A DNA stretch of 22,184 nucleotides. Source: Cladosporium sp. IMV 00045. Lineage: Eukaryota > Ascomycota > Dothideomycetes > Cladosporiales > Cladosporiaceae. The stretch lies in the NCBI GenBank assembly GCA_001931905.2, contig MSJI02000426.1, positions 1-22,184 of the forward strand, written 5' to 3'. Made by a program: the position numbers and the translations under genes. Under the pieces are notes generated by a model. It searched no databases and was not told the DNA's origin. It was given only the letters and a program-made list of their open reading frames with translations. Positions 10,240 through 19,628 of the stretch are shown one piece after another; within the stretch, counting starts at the first letter, position 1; each line of letters opens with the position of its first letter.

Positions 10240-10894
10240 AAGAACCAGATTTGGAACTGAGAGGCTGGCTTTTTTGTTCGCGGCTTGCGGGTTAGTATTC
10301 ATTCATGGTAAGAGGGGAGGCTCTCGGGAGATTATAGCATCAATCATCGACATGCACTCGCTTTTGGCAAGTGACTTAGTCAACCATTTGAATTGCCGGA
10401 CATTTCTTGCACTCCGACGGCCAATGTACATGTTGGTGCCACATTTGCAGACCCAAAACAGTGTCCAAGTCCAGTACAACTAGCCTTCCGCCAATGTCAA
10501 CGTCAATCTCCCTCACCGCAATGGCGCATGCCTGCGAGTCTGCATATGTCTGCGTTCACCAGCGTAGTGACTGCGGGAAGAGCCGGTGTCATGAGCGATG
10601 TATGCCATTCGGGGGGAGGCGCCAGCGCTGGAAGATTCCACGGATGCGACAAACGTAGCTCGAGCGAGCGCAAAAGTCCAAAGCAGCCAATCTGCAAGAG
10701 GAGAGATAATGTTCACACAAGGCTGTAAGTACAATCGAGGAATATGATATACAAGATAATGAACCTCCAATTTTTCTTTTTCTTTTGTTTTGGTATGCCT
10801 CAAGAAGCCAGAGTCCTTCCACGGGCGCTTTTGTGATTATGCTGGTATAACATCGCGTATTTTCGGTATCGTACATAAATCTTTCCGTCCAAGT
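10240..10894. other. Convergent intergenic region between dioxygenase and HSP10
   Basis: The two flanking genes end towards each other, so these 655 bp should hold two 3' flanks and no promoters are required. A T-rich tract occupies about 10770-10792. Frames of up to 111 codons occur on both strands, but none has recognisable features. I see no supported gene. Confidence 0.6.
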
Positions 10895-11334
10895 TTACTC
10901 GTTGATCTTGGCCAGGAGCCTGCAAGCGTGTTAGTCTTTCCTCTTTCACAATTCCAAACCATCTTCAATGGCTGCGCGCCAAGGTAAACGTACTCGGCAT
11001 CCCTGAACAATGTGTACTCCTCCTCGCCGACCTTGACGGCACTGCCGCCGAACTGAGGGATGAGGACCTTGTCGCCGGCCTTGACGCCCATAGGCATGCG
11101 CTTGCCGTCCTTGTCGGGGAGACCGGGGCCAACGGCGAGCACCTTGCCCTCGTTGAGCTCCTTGACAGCGCTGTCGGGGAGGAAGATGCCAGAGGCAGTC
11201 TTGGTCTCGGGCTTGACGCGCTGCACCAGAACGCGGTCAAGGAGAGGTGCGAGGGACTTGATGTTCTTGAGGAGAGACTAGGGGAGGGTTAGCGGAGGTG
11301 TTGGGTTGATCGGGTAGCGGTCGTGACAGACCAT
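10895..11334 (-). CDS. hsp10: Mitochondrial 10-kDa chaperonin HSP10 (GroES homologue)
   Basis: Co-chaperonin that caps the HSP60 folding chamber in the mitochondrial matrix. Coding exons are 11334-11332, 11277-10994 and 10919-10895, giving 103 residues, normal for fungal HSP10. The first coding exon is only the ATG. A 54-bp intron follows (donor GTCTGT, branch CTAAC, acceptor CTAG), then SLLKNIKSLAPLLDRVLVQR, the standard HSP10 N-terminus. The mobile loop that contacts HSP60 is in KTASGIFLPD (about residues 27-36). GKVLAVGPG and GDKVLIPQFGG are the family core motifs. Intron 2 (10920-10993, 74 bp, donor GTACGT) must be removed to give the normal C-terminus YTLFRDAELLAKINE; read-through would add about 50 unrelated residues. 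The uncleaved N-terminus usually serves as the mitochondrial targeting signal. A perfect heat-shock element lies about 125 bp upstream of the ATG. This is a housekeeping gene, not a member of either flanking module. Confidence 0.97.
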
Positions 11335-11727
11335 TGTGGTGAATTTGATGTGGTGGAGGAGATGAAGATGAAGATATGAGAATGCGATTGGGCGATCGAT
11401 GAGGGAGAAGTAGTGAAGGTATCGGGAATGTTGTATGGTCAAGGTATTTGGGAAAACGGAAAGTTCTCGAAGACAACTCGGGGTCGAGATCCCGCACGGA
11501 CCCATGAGGGCTCGACTACCGCGGCTCTCTCGACTACAGTATCACTTACTCTATTCTCATCCTTCGGCTTGACGGTAGTCATCGACTCTCCTTGTCGTCT
11601 TATTCGGTTGTTGAAGGTCGTTAATTAGATAAACACGACCAAACCCAAGGAGACGCTCACAGCTTTCACTTCGCTCCAGCCTTCCGTCCACCCGAAAACA
11701 AGCACATCATGACATTACGATTCCATG
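11335..11727. other. HSP10 promoter and 3' flank of the rhodopsin-like gene
   Basis: This 393-bp gap contains the HSP10 upstream region, including a heat-shock element (separate entry) and a pyrimidine-rich leader on the minus strand, plus the 3' flank of the next minus-strand gene. No additional gene is seen. Confidence 0.65.
11459..11471 (-). promoter_or_regulatory. Three-unit heat-shock element upstream of HSP10
   Basis: The plus strand reads GAA-AG-TTC-TC-GAA, a perfect alternating nGAAn array of three units. This is the established minimal binding site for trimeric heat-shock factor. It lies 125-137 bp upstream of the HSP10 start codon, where a heat-shock element would be expected. The site is directly visible; binding is inferred. 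Confidence 0.75.
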
Positions 11728-13089
11728 CTATCGACTCGGTTCATCGTAATGTACATTTATGGTCTGCTGCACCATGATTGCTCTCTCGGAACTGTCGCTC
11801 GCTACCGAGTGCTTGTCGCTACCGGCCACAGCATTGGTGCTGTTCTCTCCCCACATCGCCCGGTCTTGCAGCTCAATGCTGACAGTTCTGTTCGTATTCA
11901 TCACGTTCGCCTTGTTCATTTTGCCCTTCTGTTTATTCGATGACTTCGCTCCGCCGTACTTTCCTGATCGGCTTGTGAAGTAGGTTGGGTTACTCCGATC
12001 TGTGGTCGATTCGTCGAAGGTTGTCATGCCAAGCAGACCGGTGTTGACCGATTGCATGGAGATCCGCAAGCAGGGAATGGTCGCTGAGATCACAGAATAG
12101 CACAGTTCTGCCTGTGTGAAGACCTCGCTCGTGGCATGATCGAAGACTTGTTCGGTACTTGTAAGAGATCGCGAGAGACTGATGAGGCGCATTACAGCAA
12201 GTGGAATTGTGCTATTTCGCCAGCACGAGGGTCGTTGGAGCAGAACCTCTGAGATGACCTACGGCAATCGAGCTGCGAAGCCTAGGATCACCCAGACTTT
12301 CTTTTCCTGCTTCATCTGTAGGTCCCATACAAGTGCGATCGGGAATATTGCAATTGCGACGTCGATAAGGCAAGCGAATGCTTCCACCGCAATCCATCGA
12401 TGGAGCTAAAGAAGTTGCGTGAGCAGATTCCCAAGCGCAGTGCGTCATGAAACTCATACCGTGGTTCGTCCAGTGGCTGGCTCGCCGTTCCACGGTTGCG
12501 AGGTCCGCTGACGAAGTCCGATCACGAACATTGAAACCACACCGAGACCCATACACAAGTAAGTCAAGACTGTTGCGAATCTCAAGTGTTGACGAGAGAT
12601 GCACAGTCTTTTGATCAAAATGCATACTGCAAGCTTGCTGCAGTAGAGATCCCACACATACAGAAGATCACTAGCATAGATCATCTGCGAGCTTGTTAGC
12701 CACAATATGCTCAAGACGTGGGCTAATCACACCAACTTTCTGGACATGCAGTGCGCTTTGCTGCGTCAAGAGTGCATTCTTTTTGCCCAGGCCTGCAAGG
12801 ACTTCGGAGAGCACAACTATGGTCTGTATCACGCCGAATGCCTGTTTAAATAAGTCAGCGTGTGCTTTTCGCCACCCTCCGTACGTGAATCATGGCTGAC
12901 CGAAGCGACAGCCGCCGCTGCATCGTCAAGACCGAACAAGCTCTGCCAGGGCCATCTGATCAGCAGCCGGATATTGACGAAGATGATAATCGTGACAAGG
13001 CCAAACGCCGCAGCGATCGTAACAATAGCACCTTGGTCCTGGTCATTGACGACTGTACTCGGAACCACATCTCTTGCGAAAAGAGACAT
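11728..13089 (-). CDS. Fungal rhodopsin-like seven-transmembrane protein
   Basis: Integral membrane protein of the large fungal rhodopsin-like/PTH11-related family; the molecular function of most members is unknown. Exons 13089-12901, 12841-12737, 12684-12460, 12405-12263 and 12211-11728 give 381 residues. Introns are 59, 52, 54 and 51 bp. About seven hydrophobic helices are visible, at roughly residues 20-41, 50-73, 100-120, 130-150, 174-196, 205-222 and 247-266. Family landmarks are NDQDQGAIVTI before helix 1, IRLLIRW after it, GLDDAAAAVAS, and AGLGK in the loop after helix 2. There is no CFEM domain at the N-terminus. The roughly 100-residue polar C-terminal tail, rich in Ser, Thr, Lys and Asn, should be cytoplasmic. 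The start is the first ATG (MSLFARD) with A at -3. The first donor (GTCAGC) is non-consensus but phase-consistent. No retinal-binding Lys was identified, so light sensing is not implied. Confidence 0.85.
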
Positions 13090-13509
13090 GGTCAAAATGC
13101 TCGGAACAAGGCAGACCGAGGATCTGAGCTCAGAGGTCGGGAAGCATATGAACTAGACATCGTTGATGAGGTGGCAAGGCAATCGTGACAGATGAGCCAA
13201 GCCCTACGGTCAATAACACCCTCTCCCATGTCGTAAGATGGTGGTATTGCAAAGGATGCGCTAACTGCAATCTCGAGGGTATGGTTGACTTCATGTAGGG
13301 TAAGTTGTCTATCCGGGATGAATAGTCCCGGAGGTTTGGTGTTGCATGCTCGGTTAAATTTCTGGACAAAAGACTTTGACAGGCGGAAACCGATCCAATA
13401 AAGAATTGCAAAGCCCAACGTGCCTTGCATGCAAAGCTCTCGGATATGCCTGCATTACGACTTGTTCGTAAGAGCGCACGCTCGCTTCCCATCAGCGGAA
13501 GTCGAGACT

Positions 13510-13540
13510 AGGCTTTTCCTCGAACCAAGGTGAAAAGCCT
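13510..13540. repeat. Inverted repeat with 9-bp perfect stem
   Basis: AGGCTTTTC (13510-13518) is perfectly complementary to GAAAAGCCT (13532-13540) around a 13-base loop. The stem can extend with a bulge (ACT/AGT). It lies about 420 bp upstream of the rhodopsin-like start codon. Function is unknown. Confidence 0.5.
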
Positions 13541-14293
13541 TATAGTCCTAAACGATAGTTTACTTGTTACGAAACCCTTTGTACTATTGCTCAGCCTTGC
13601 TTTTTACCGGTAGCGCATCTTGGCTGGTCTTGCCAATATACAACGACGCATTCGTTGAGCCATCTTCTCAACTAAAGTCGTTGTCTTGAGATGCGCGTCT
13701 GGCACACCCCACCAACCATCGAATCAATCAATCAGAAACTGTGTATACCTGTGCAAAGATCGCAAAATTCGTCTTTTGCCGATGAGGCCTTGAATACCAC
13801 TGGAGAATTGATCTATCACCACCGGAATGTATGTGGGTCTTTTTGAACCTCGGCAGCGTTGCAGACAGAGAGACACGGAAACGCTAGTGATCCTTCCCTC
13901 AATCCTTCCAAGATACTTCCCACCAATACTCATCTTCACTTCTTTCACAACCTTCTTTCGCCTACTTAGCTTTTTACGAGACGGACAGAATCCCTTGTAG
14001 GGCTTCATAGTCCTGGTACGCGGTCTTTCAGCATGCAGGTCAACAAACCTGTACTTTTGCGTCTAGACCAACTAGCGCGTCGAGGGTCTGCAAGCAATCC
14101 TGTCTACCACATAGAAGTGTAGGGAAGGCCCGCATTTTTCTTCCGAGGACGCCGTTCTGATTACACGCATTCGATCTCATACGAGTATTATAGGTCCTCA
14201 CTGCACAAGATCTGGTCTCATATTGTGTCGATACGAGTCCATTACTGTCAATCACATGCTTCAAGCTCGCTTGGAGGCGGAGTCGTGCTTTAG

Positions 14294-14317
14294 CGAGCAA
14301 TTTGTTGTAATTGCTCG
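14294..14317. repeat. Inverted repeat CGAGCAATT-N6-AATTGCTCG
   Basis: Two perfect 9-bp arms (14294-14302 and 14309-14317) flank a 6-base loop. A second smaller inverted repeat, CGGCGA/TCGCCG (14344-14361), follows within 30 bp. Together they suggest either a structured transcript or a protein-binding palindrome. No adjacent gene explains them. Confidence 0.5.
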
Positions 14318-14865
14318 GGATTCGTACCAGTGCCGTCCCTACTCGGCGAAATCACTCGCCGTGCATACAAGCGGTAGGCGGCGAAAGGAACCGAGCTGAG
14401 AGCCCTGCCGACTTTGCGAATCGTTACAGCACGCATATGCACCTGCCAAAGCTGGAAGGGTTCCGGCTCGCCTGAATAGCTTTTACGCAATCATGCCCCC
14501 ACGCCCCTTCATGAACCACGGAGGGCTACCGGTAGATCAGACCCTTACTTATTGGGGGCTTTTGGATCGTGCGAGGGTCTCGACACCATGCTGTCGCCTC
14601 AGTACTAGCACGTTCTTGCTGAGCCAGCTCTGGTATCTATCCAACGAGCCGCCCTTTTGCAGGCGAACCCCGCTAATGTACCTTGCCTGCCGACAGATCA
14701 TGCCTCAATATGTATCCTCAACACAAAGCCTAGTGGTCCCGATTGACTTGTAGATCTTGGCTAGCAGCCACATTCTTCAAGCGCCTGAGTTCCGCAACCA
14801 GCTTCTTTTCGCCGTCTTGAAGCTGAACATCACTGAATCGAGCCGGTTTGCGCATCATCCTCACA

Positions 14866-16765
14866 ATGAGCGACATGTCGAAGCAAGCCGAAGTACACGA
14901 GCTTCGTGGATCTGGAGATGGCTCTGATACACCATCTTCGCCGGACGGCGACGCCATGAAACACGGCACTGCCAATGACCAGGCGGACATGATGCGCCTT
15001 GGAAAACAGCAGCAGCTGAAAGTATGGCCTACTCAGATGAATCTATGTAATCGATCTGTTGACTGACTGTTACAGCGCTCGTTTCACTCGGTGTCGATTT
15101 TTGGGCTTACTTGTGTCATCATGGCAACTTGGGAAGCAATGTTCTCGTATGTCGCAACGAGTGAGAACAGAGACCCAGAAGAAACGTTCGCTAAGCTCTC
15201 CTCGACAGCACTGGAACTTTCTCTTTGATCAATGGTGGCAGAGCTGGTACGGTCTGGGTATTCATTGCAACTTGGTTCATGACTATCCCAGTCACGGCCT
15301 CTCTCGCCGAAATGGCCTCCATGGCGCCTTCTTCTGGAGGACAATACCACTGGGTATCGGAATTCGCACCTCCGAGCCTTCAAAAGATCCTCAGCTACTG
15401 CTCTGGCTGGCTTGCGGCTATGGGCTGGCAGGCGTTCATTGCCAGTACATCGTACACGACCGCTCAGCAAATCTTCATCGTAGCCTCCGTCCACAACCCA
15501 AACTTTCAGCCAACACAATGGCAGAGCTGCTTATTTACCATTGGGATTGCACTCTTCGCCGCCTTGTTCAATGCTTTCCTGGCTAAGCGGCTGCCAATGT
15601 TTGAAGGCGTTGTTTTGTTTTGTCACCTTCTCGGCTTCTTTGCAGTGATGATCCCTCTCTGGGTGCTTGCCCCGAAGGTCTCTTTGGATCTAGTATTCGG
15701 AGCTCCTGGCTTTGAAAATTTCGGCGGATGGTCGTCTATTGGAGCGGCGTGTGTGGTTGGACAACTGGCAGCTTCGTCTGCATTCGTTGGTGTGGACAGT
15801 GCTGCTCACATGGCTGAAGAGGTATGCGCAAGGCTAACCATTCGTCTGCCAGAAACCATTACTAACGCAGTCAAGGTCAAAAATGCTTCACTCACTGTTC
15901 CTCGCATGATGCTAGGCACCACTTTGATCAACGGCGCTATGGGCCTCGTCGCCACTATCACATACATGCTGGTCATTCAAGACGTAGAACAGCAGATTCT
16001 GGGGTCCTCGTCGGCATACCCTTGGATCGAAGTCTTCGAAGCTGCTACCGGCAGTAAGGCGGCTGCAGTTGGCATGAGCATTCCCTTCATCCTCATCACG
16101 CTTGGCATGGCAATCAACTCAACGGCTGCTGCCTCCCGCCAGGCTTGGTCCTTCGCTCGTGATGGGTAAGCGTCCTTCTGTTGCGATCCTCGTTCGGGTA
16201 TGTCTCCATGAAATCTGACATTACTTTGCAGTGGTCTGCCCTTTCCCAATTGGTTCTGCCGCCTGGTCAAGATTGACGGTGTCCCATTGCCACTGAATGC
16301 CATTGGCGCCTCGATGTTCCTCGTTATCATCCTTGCGCTTCTCTGTCTGGGCGGCGATCAGGTGTTCAACAGTATCATGGGTCTCCTCAACGGCGCCATT
16401 GGCCTGACCTACGTCTTGAGCATTGCCTGTGTTCTGTGGCGCCGTCTGTTTGGAGCGCCCTTGCCACCTGCGCGTTGGTCTCTTGGGAGACTCGGTGTCC
16501 CATTGAACATCATTGCTGTCTGCTACCAATCTTTCACCACCATCATCAGCTTTTTCCCTTTGTTCGCGGTAGTCACACCAGCGGACTTCAACTGGTGCGT
16601 ATCGCATTTGAATTGAGAATGTTGTTCGAATCTCGAGCTAACTTACTTTCCATTAGGGGTATCGCCATGTTTGCTCTGGTTGTCATTATCGCCGTCTCTA
16701 ACTACTTCATTTTCGGCAAGAAAATGTATGCTGGACCGGTCGTCAGCATCATCAAGGATGCGTAG
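14866..16765 (+). CDS. APC-family permease, choline/GABA/amino-acid transporter type
   Basis: Membrane transporter importing an amine or amino acid by cation coupling; family membership is clear, the substrate is not. Exons 14866-15021, 15076-15146, 15209-15821, 15876-16165, 16232-16594 and 16657-16765 give 533 residues with about 12 hydrophobic helices. An acidic N-terminal tail precedes the motif region SVSIFGLTCVIMATWEAMFSTGTFSL, followed by INGGRAGTV. The signature SLAEMASMAPSSGGQYHW is typical of the fungal choline/GABA permease (Hnm1-like) branch. HMAEE followed by VPRMM, and AASRQAWSFARDGGLPFP, are further hallmarks. Intron 3 (15822-15875, 54 bp) has a perfect TACTAAC branch site but must use an AAG acceptor seven bases... 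beyond the CAG; it has no stop and keeps frame, so retention would add 18 residues. Introns are 54, 62, 54, 66 and 62 bp. The start is the first ATG of MSDMSK, with A at -3. It could supply either flanking module, but nothing in the sequence proves a link. Confidence 0.92.
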
Positions 16766-17070
16766 AGGGCGCCGACGGACCTTTCCTTGGCGACGTAATC
16801 TCCGCGGTGAACGCGCGTGATACTTTCCTGTATAATATGCGATATTATTGTAGCACTCTCAACAATGCCCATCGGCTGATGCCAATTTTTGCGTAAGCTG
16901 CTCAGGTGACTTGGTGATGTTGCATGGGGGCGGAGACGCGATATCGTGATTCGGAGAAGGCCAGTCATACATGTCGCCAATCATGCCACACATCAACGGT
17001 GTCTGAGATGGGATAGCGAGGAGCAATATAGCGCAGAAATACTTAATACTGACTATCCACTGAAGACGAG
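16766..17070. other. Convergent intergenic region between permease and P450
   Basis: The 305 bp between two stop codons of converging genes hold only 3' flanks. No gene and no obvious repeat are seen. Confidence 0.65.
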
Positions 17071-18726
17071 CTACATCTTGATCTGAGCCCTCCCTTGTCG
17101 CTCCCGAATACGAATCTTCTGAGTCGTCGACGGAATCAGCATTGTAGCAAGGCTAAACGCCTTTGGCATCGAGGGCAACGCTTGCATGTCGTAATTCACC
17201 AAGAAATATGAAACCATCAACTTGATCTCAGCGATGGCAAACCACCGTCCAGCGCATTCCTTAGACATTGTTAGCTTCCCTGACAACCGTGATATTGTCC
17301 AAATTCACTCACACGGAGACCATGCCCAAAGGTTGTGAAGTTCTCCGTGATGGTCCAGGATTTCTCAAGCTTGCCGCCACTGGTCTTCTTCAGGAACCTG
17401 TATGGATCGAAAGAGTATGCATCGTCGTAGTGCAGGGAATCAGTGTTCGCAAGGTACCCCGGTACGCAAACCCTCGTGCCTGCTGGCAGTTCAAGGCCAT
17501 CGGGTGTTTTAACGTCTTCCAGGATTGTGCGATTGATCGCAGCAGCGTCTAGCGGCGCGAGTCTGAGTGACTCGCGAATGACGCTGTCCAGTACAACCAT
17601 CCTCTCCAAGCAAGCCCATGTCTTTTCACCATCATCCTTGTACAAAAGTCGGTCAGCCTCAGCCCGAATGTCGTTAATTAGCTCATTCGCTCTCGGATAA
17701 GAAAGGATGTGATAGAAGACACTTGTCGCTGCTAGGGACGTCGTGTGCAAACCCGCAAAGTTCAGTTGCATTGTAATCTCTGCCAAAGGCTTAGGATCAG
17801 TCGCAACCATACCATCGCGGTTGGCAGTCTCTGCTATCCACCACGAGACGAATGTTTGTGCGTCTTGAAACGATTTGCCATCTTTCTGTTCGTCCCAGAG
17901 TCGAGTGATCTCAGGTACAAGCGCTCGCAAGAGAGGGCGATGATAGCGGCGGACTCTCCATGCCTTGACGAGATAGCCTATTGCGGATCGAATCGCAGGT
18001 GGAAAGGTACGAAGAAACAAAGCTGAGGGTAGAGCTGTCTTGCTGTAATCCGTCAGAAGCTCTAGGTATTCAGTGTCACGGCCTACGCGTGGTTAGATTT
18101 GTAGAAAGCTATGCGATGATCTCGTACTCACACAAAGGCAGCCCGACGACCATTCGGTTTGTGGTGGCGGCCGATATGCGCAAGAGCTCGGGGTACAGAC
18201 AGAACGATTGCCAGTCACTTCCCTTGAACACGTTTCCCTGACAAGCATGTCTGACCTCGTCCAACAAGTCGGGTACAGTACTCTTTGACCGCCGGGTCAT
18301 GATTTTTACCAAAAGCTTGGTTGCCGCAGGGTCAGTGAGAGTAGCAGCAGGTACAGTGAAGCTCAATGCCAGACGATCTTGCTGTGCACTATAGAAAGAC
18401 GCAATACTCTCAGGCAGCATTGATAGCCATTTGACATTGCGCAAAGGCAAGGCAATGAAAGTCCCATCCAGCAAAGTTGAGATGGCGAATCCGCGTGAAT
18501 TCGCAGCAGGAAGAACACTGCTTCTTTCGAAGATGGCGCGAACATCCAATGCAGTATGTATAGCACTCTCGAGCGCAGACAAGATCCCGTTGTTTCCAGA
18601 CGGCCCCCACGGTACTCCTTTTGGCAAGTTTCCGGAGAAGAAGAGTAGGTATGAGATGTAAGCAAGCGTAACGAATCCAAAGGCCAAAGCCGTTGGTAAT
18701 GGCTGAAAAAAGAAGTCTTCCATCAT
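17071..18726 (-). CDS. Cytochrome P450 monooxygenase, membrane-anchored
   Basis: Heme-thiolate monooxygenase of the endoplasmic reticulum, probably hydroxylating or oxidising the product of the adjacent cyclase (inferred from the divergent pairing). Exons 18726-18132, 18082-17313 and 17259-17071 give 517 residues. A hydrophobic anchor is at about residues 8-31, followed by the proline-containing hinge LPKGVPWGP. The I-helix oxygen-binding motif A308-G309-L-H-T312 is present. The K-helix E369-S-L-R372 (ExxR) is intact, and FDPYRF is the PERF-like motif. The heme loop FGHGLRECAGR, with ligand C457, is complete only after removing intron 2 (17260-17312), which has a consensus GTGAGT donor but an AAG acceptor. 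Intron 1 is 18083-18131. I chose the ATG at 18726 because it places the anchor at the N-terminus and has A at -3. An in-frame ATG at 18819 would add 31 residues and has T at -3. General architecture resembles P450s found in fungal terpenoid clusters; subfamily is not assigned. Confidence 0.93.
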
Positions 18727-18906
18727 TGTAGAGGCGTGAATCTGCTGGGGTCGTTGTGCGAGAAGACCACTACACTTGCGGAATGATAGAAAGGATGATA
18801 TGTAGAACAAGTCAGCCATGTAGGTAGTGGTCTTAGCCAAAGGTTTGCAGGCTATCGCAGCTATCAGGAATCGTCTTCCTTACTGTATAGCTGTGACTTC
18901 TATCGT

Positions 18907-18920
18907 CGGAGGGGTCCCCG
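18907..18920. promoter_or_regulatory. CGG-N8-CCG candidate zinc-cluster regulator site
   Basis: Everted-order half-sites CGG (18907-18909) and CCG (18918-18920) flank eight bases that themselves contain GGGG-T-CCC, so the whole element is nearly palindromic. Gal4-like Zn2Cys6 dimers bind such spaced triplets. The element lies about 180 bp upstream of the P450 ATG. Binding is inferred only; the triplets are common. Confidence 0.3.
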
Positions 18921-19011
18921 AGACAGTGGTAAAATTCACCTGTGACTATTGCAACGATGGGCTGAGTTATTGTTCATATCTCAACTTGGCTTAAGCTTTC
19001 CAAGAAGCCTA

Positions 19012-19245
19012 CTATGTTGCAATAATGCCAGACTGACGTAAGATCGAACGATCGATCAGATTCAAGACATTCGCATGCAGTGGAAAGGATGAAAGCCGTT
19101 CAATGGTATCTGGTGTCAGTTCGTCGGTCACAAGCACATGCAGTTGAGCGTCCAGTATGACGTGCAGAAGTCGCATATAGACAGGCATTGATGCATACGA
19201 GTCCTCAACGAAGGCGCTTGGATGAAAGCCATGGTGTTCCACCAT
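19012..19245 (-). CDS. Unrecognised 77-codon reading frame, possible gene relic
   Basis: I do not recognise this frame. It starts at an ATG (MVEHHGFHPSAF), stops at 19012 and encodes 77 residues with a balanced, protein-like composition, including PVYMRLLHVILDAQLHVLV and ERLSSFPLHANVLNLIDRS. A second frame on the same strand upstream (about 19402-19506) reads MHDLTLIEELNKKVMSRSV and is also protein-like. The two might be exons or remains of one gene lying between the P450 and the cyclase. I found no convincing splice junction that joins them. It may equally be chance within promoter DNA. Confidence 0.2.
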   Translation of the reverse strand: MVEHHGFHPSAFVEDSYASMPVYMRLLHVILDAQLHVLVTDELTPDTIERLSSFPLHANVLNLIDRSILRQSGIIAT

Positions 19246-19264
19246 CGTTGGCAACTGCTAATGC

Positions 19265-19294
19265 GTTTCCCCGTTGCGGAAACATTGTGGAAAC
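19265..19294. promoter_or_regulatory. GTTTCC/GGAAAC operator-like array upstream of the cyclase
   Basis: GTTTCC (19265-19270) and GGAAAC (19278-19283) form an inverted repeat with a 7-base spacer. A second direct copy, GGAAAC, follows at 19289-19294. The two direct copies share the 8-mer GGAAACAT with an 11-bp period, about one helical turn. The array is about 335-365 bp upstream of the cyclase ATG. Three clustered half-sites suggest a protein-binding site; the factor is unknown. Confidence 0.4.
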
Positions 19295-19628
19295 ATCATC
19301 AAGCCTCTTCGATTGCCGCAAAAGATGTGATGCTATATCGAGCCGCAGAAGTCATTCATATCAAGTCAGATCTATCATGATGATTCGACGTCTATCTCTG
19401 GTCACTGCAGTCGCATGTTGACCTCTGTCTCGGGATGAACATCCCAATCCTTCACCGACCGACTCATCACCTTTTTATTGAGCTCCTCGATTAGTGTCAG
19501 GTCATGCATTGTCTTGTGAAGCGAATGCGGCCAAGTGTGATTTGAAGTACATAGATCGCTGTGTTCTCCATCATGTTTTTCCTCTTGTTCGCACTCTACA
19601 CATAACCAATACTTTCCATTCACACAGT

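Larger units (their letters stand above)
13090..14865. other. Long region without a recognisable gene
   Basis: I find no supported gene in these 1.8 kb. It should contain the promoter of the rhodopsin-like gene on the left and that of the permease on the right. Frames of 65-120 codons exist on the minus strand but show no family motif, no consistent splice partners and no coding-like continuity. The region is marked by several short inverted repeats: 13510-13540, 14294-14317, 14344-14361 and the palindrome CTACCGGTAG at 14526-14535. A decayed element or non-coding RNA cannot be excluded. Confidence 0.5.
18727..19628. promoter_or_regulatory. Divergent promoter region, P450 and squalene-hopene cyclase
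   Basis: These 902 bp separate the two divergent starts and should control both genes. The region contains CGG-N8-CCG at 18907-18920 and the GTTTCC/GGAAAC array at 19265-19294 (separate entries). A small minus-strand frame at 19012-19245 is listed separately. No full gene is recognised. Confidence 0.5.

Noticed and set aside
10393..10728. Frames of up to 111 codons between the dioxygenase and HSP10
   Set aside because: Both strands are open in several frames with Cys-, Ser- and Arg-rich low-quality translations. This is the pattern of GC-containing non-coding DNA, with no family feature.
13092..13492. Minus-strand frames of 112 and 120 codons upstream of the rhodopsin-like gene
   Set aside because: They overlap each other in different frames and match no known domain. 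The rhodopsin-like protein already has a complete N-terminus at 13089, so they are not missing exons.
13724..14008. 94-codon minus-strand frame starting with an ATG and a Lys/Arg-rich segment
   Set aside because: The basic start suggested a transposase or ribosomal-type fragment, but no motif, partner exon or terminal repeats could be found.
854..15875. Four inferred introns (854-907, 6812-6871, 9907-9975, 15822-15875) are stop-free and multiples of three
   Set aside because: As a group this is not unusual. With 24 introns of this size, roughly a third should keep frame and many of those would lack stops by chance, so about this number is expected. It matters for gene models, not as a biological signal.
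16621..16656. GTTGTTCGAATCTCGAGC, resembling a tRNA T-arm
   Set aside because: It lies within a permease intron and no acceptor, D or anticodon arms can be formed around it.
19494..19628. Upstream extension of the cyclase frame to a GTG at 19494
   Set aside because: Non-ATG start; the added residues (Cys- and His-rich) do not resemble cyclase N-termini. The ATG at 19629 has good context.
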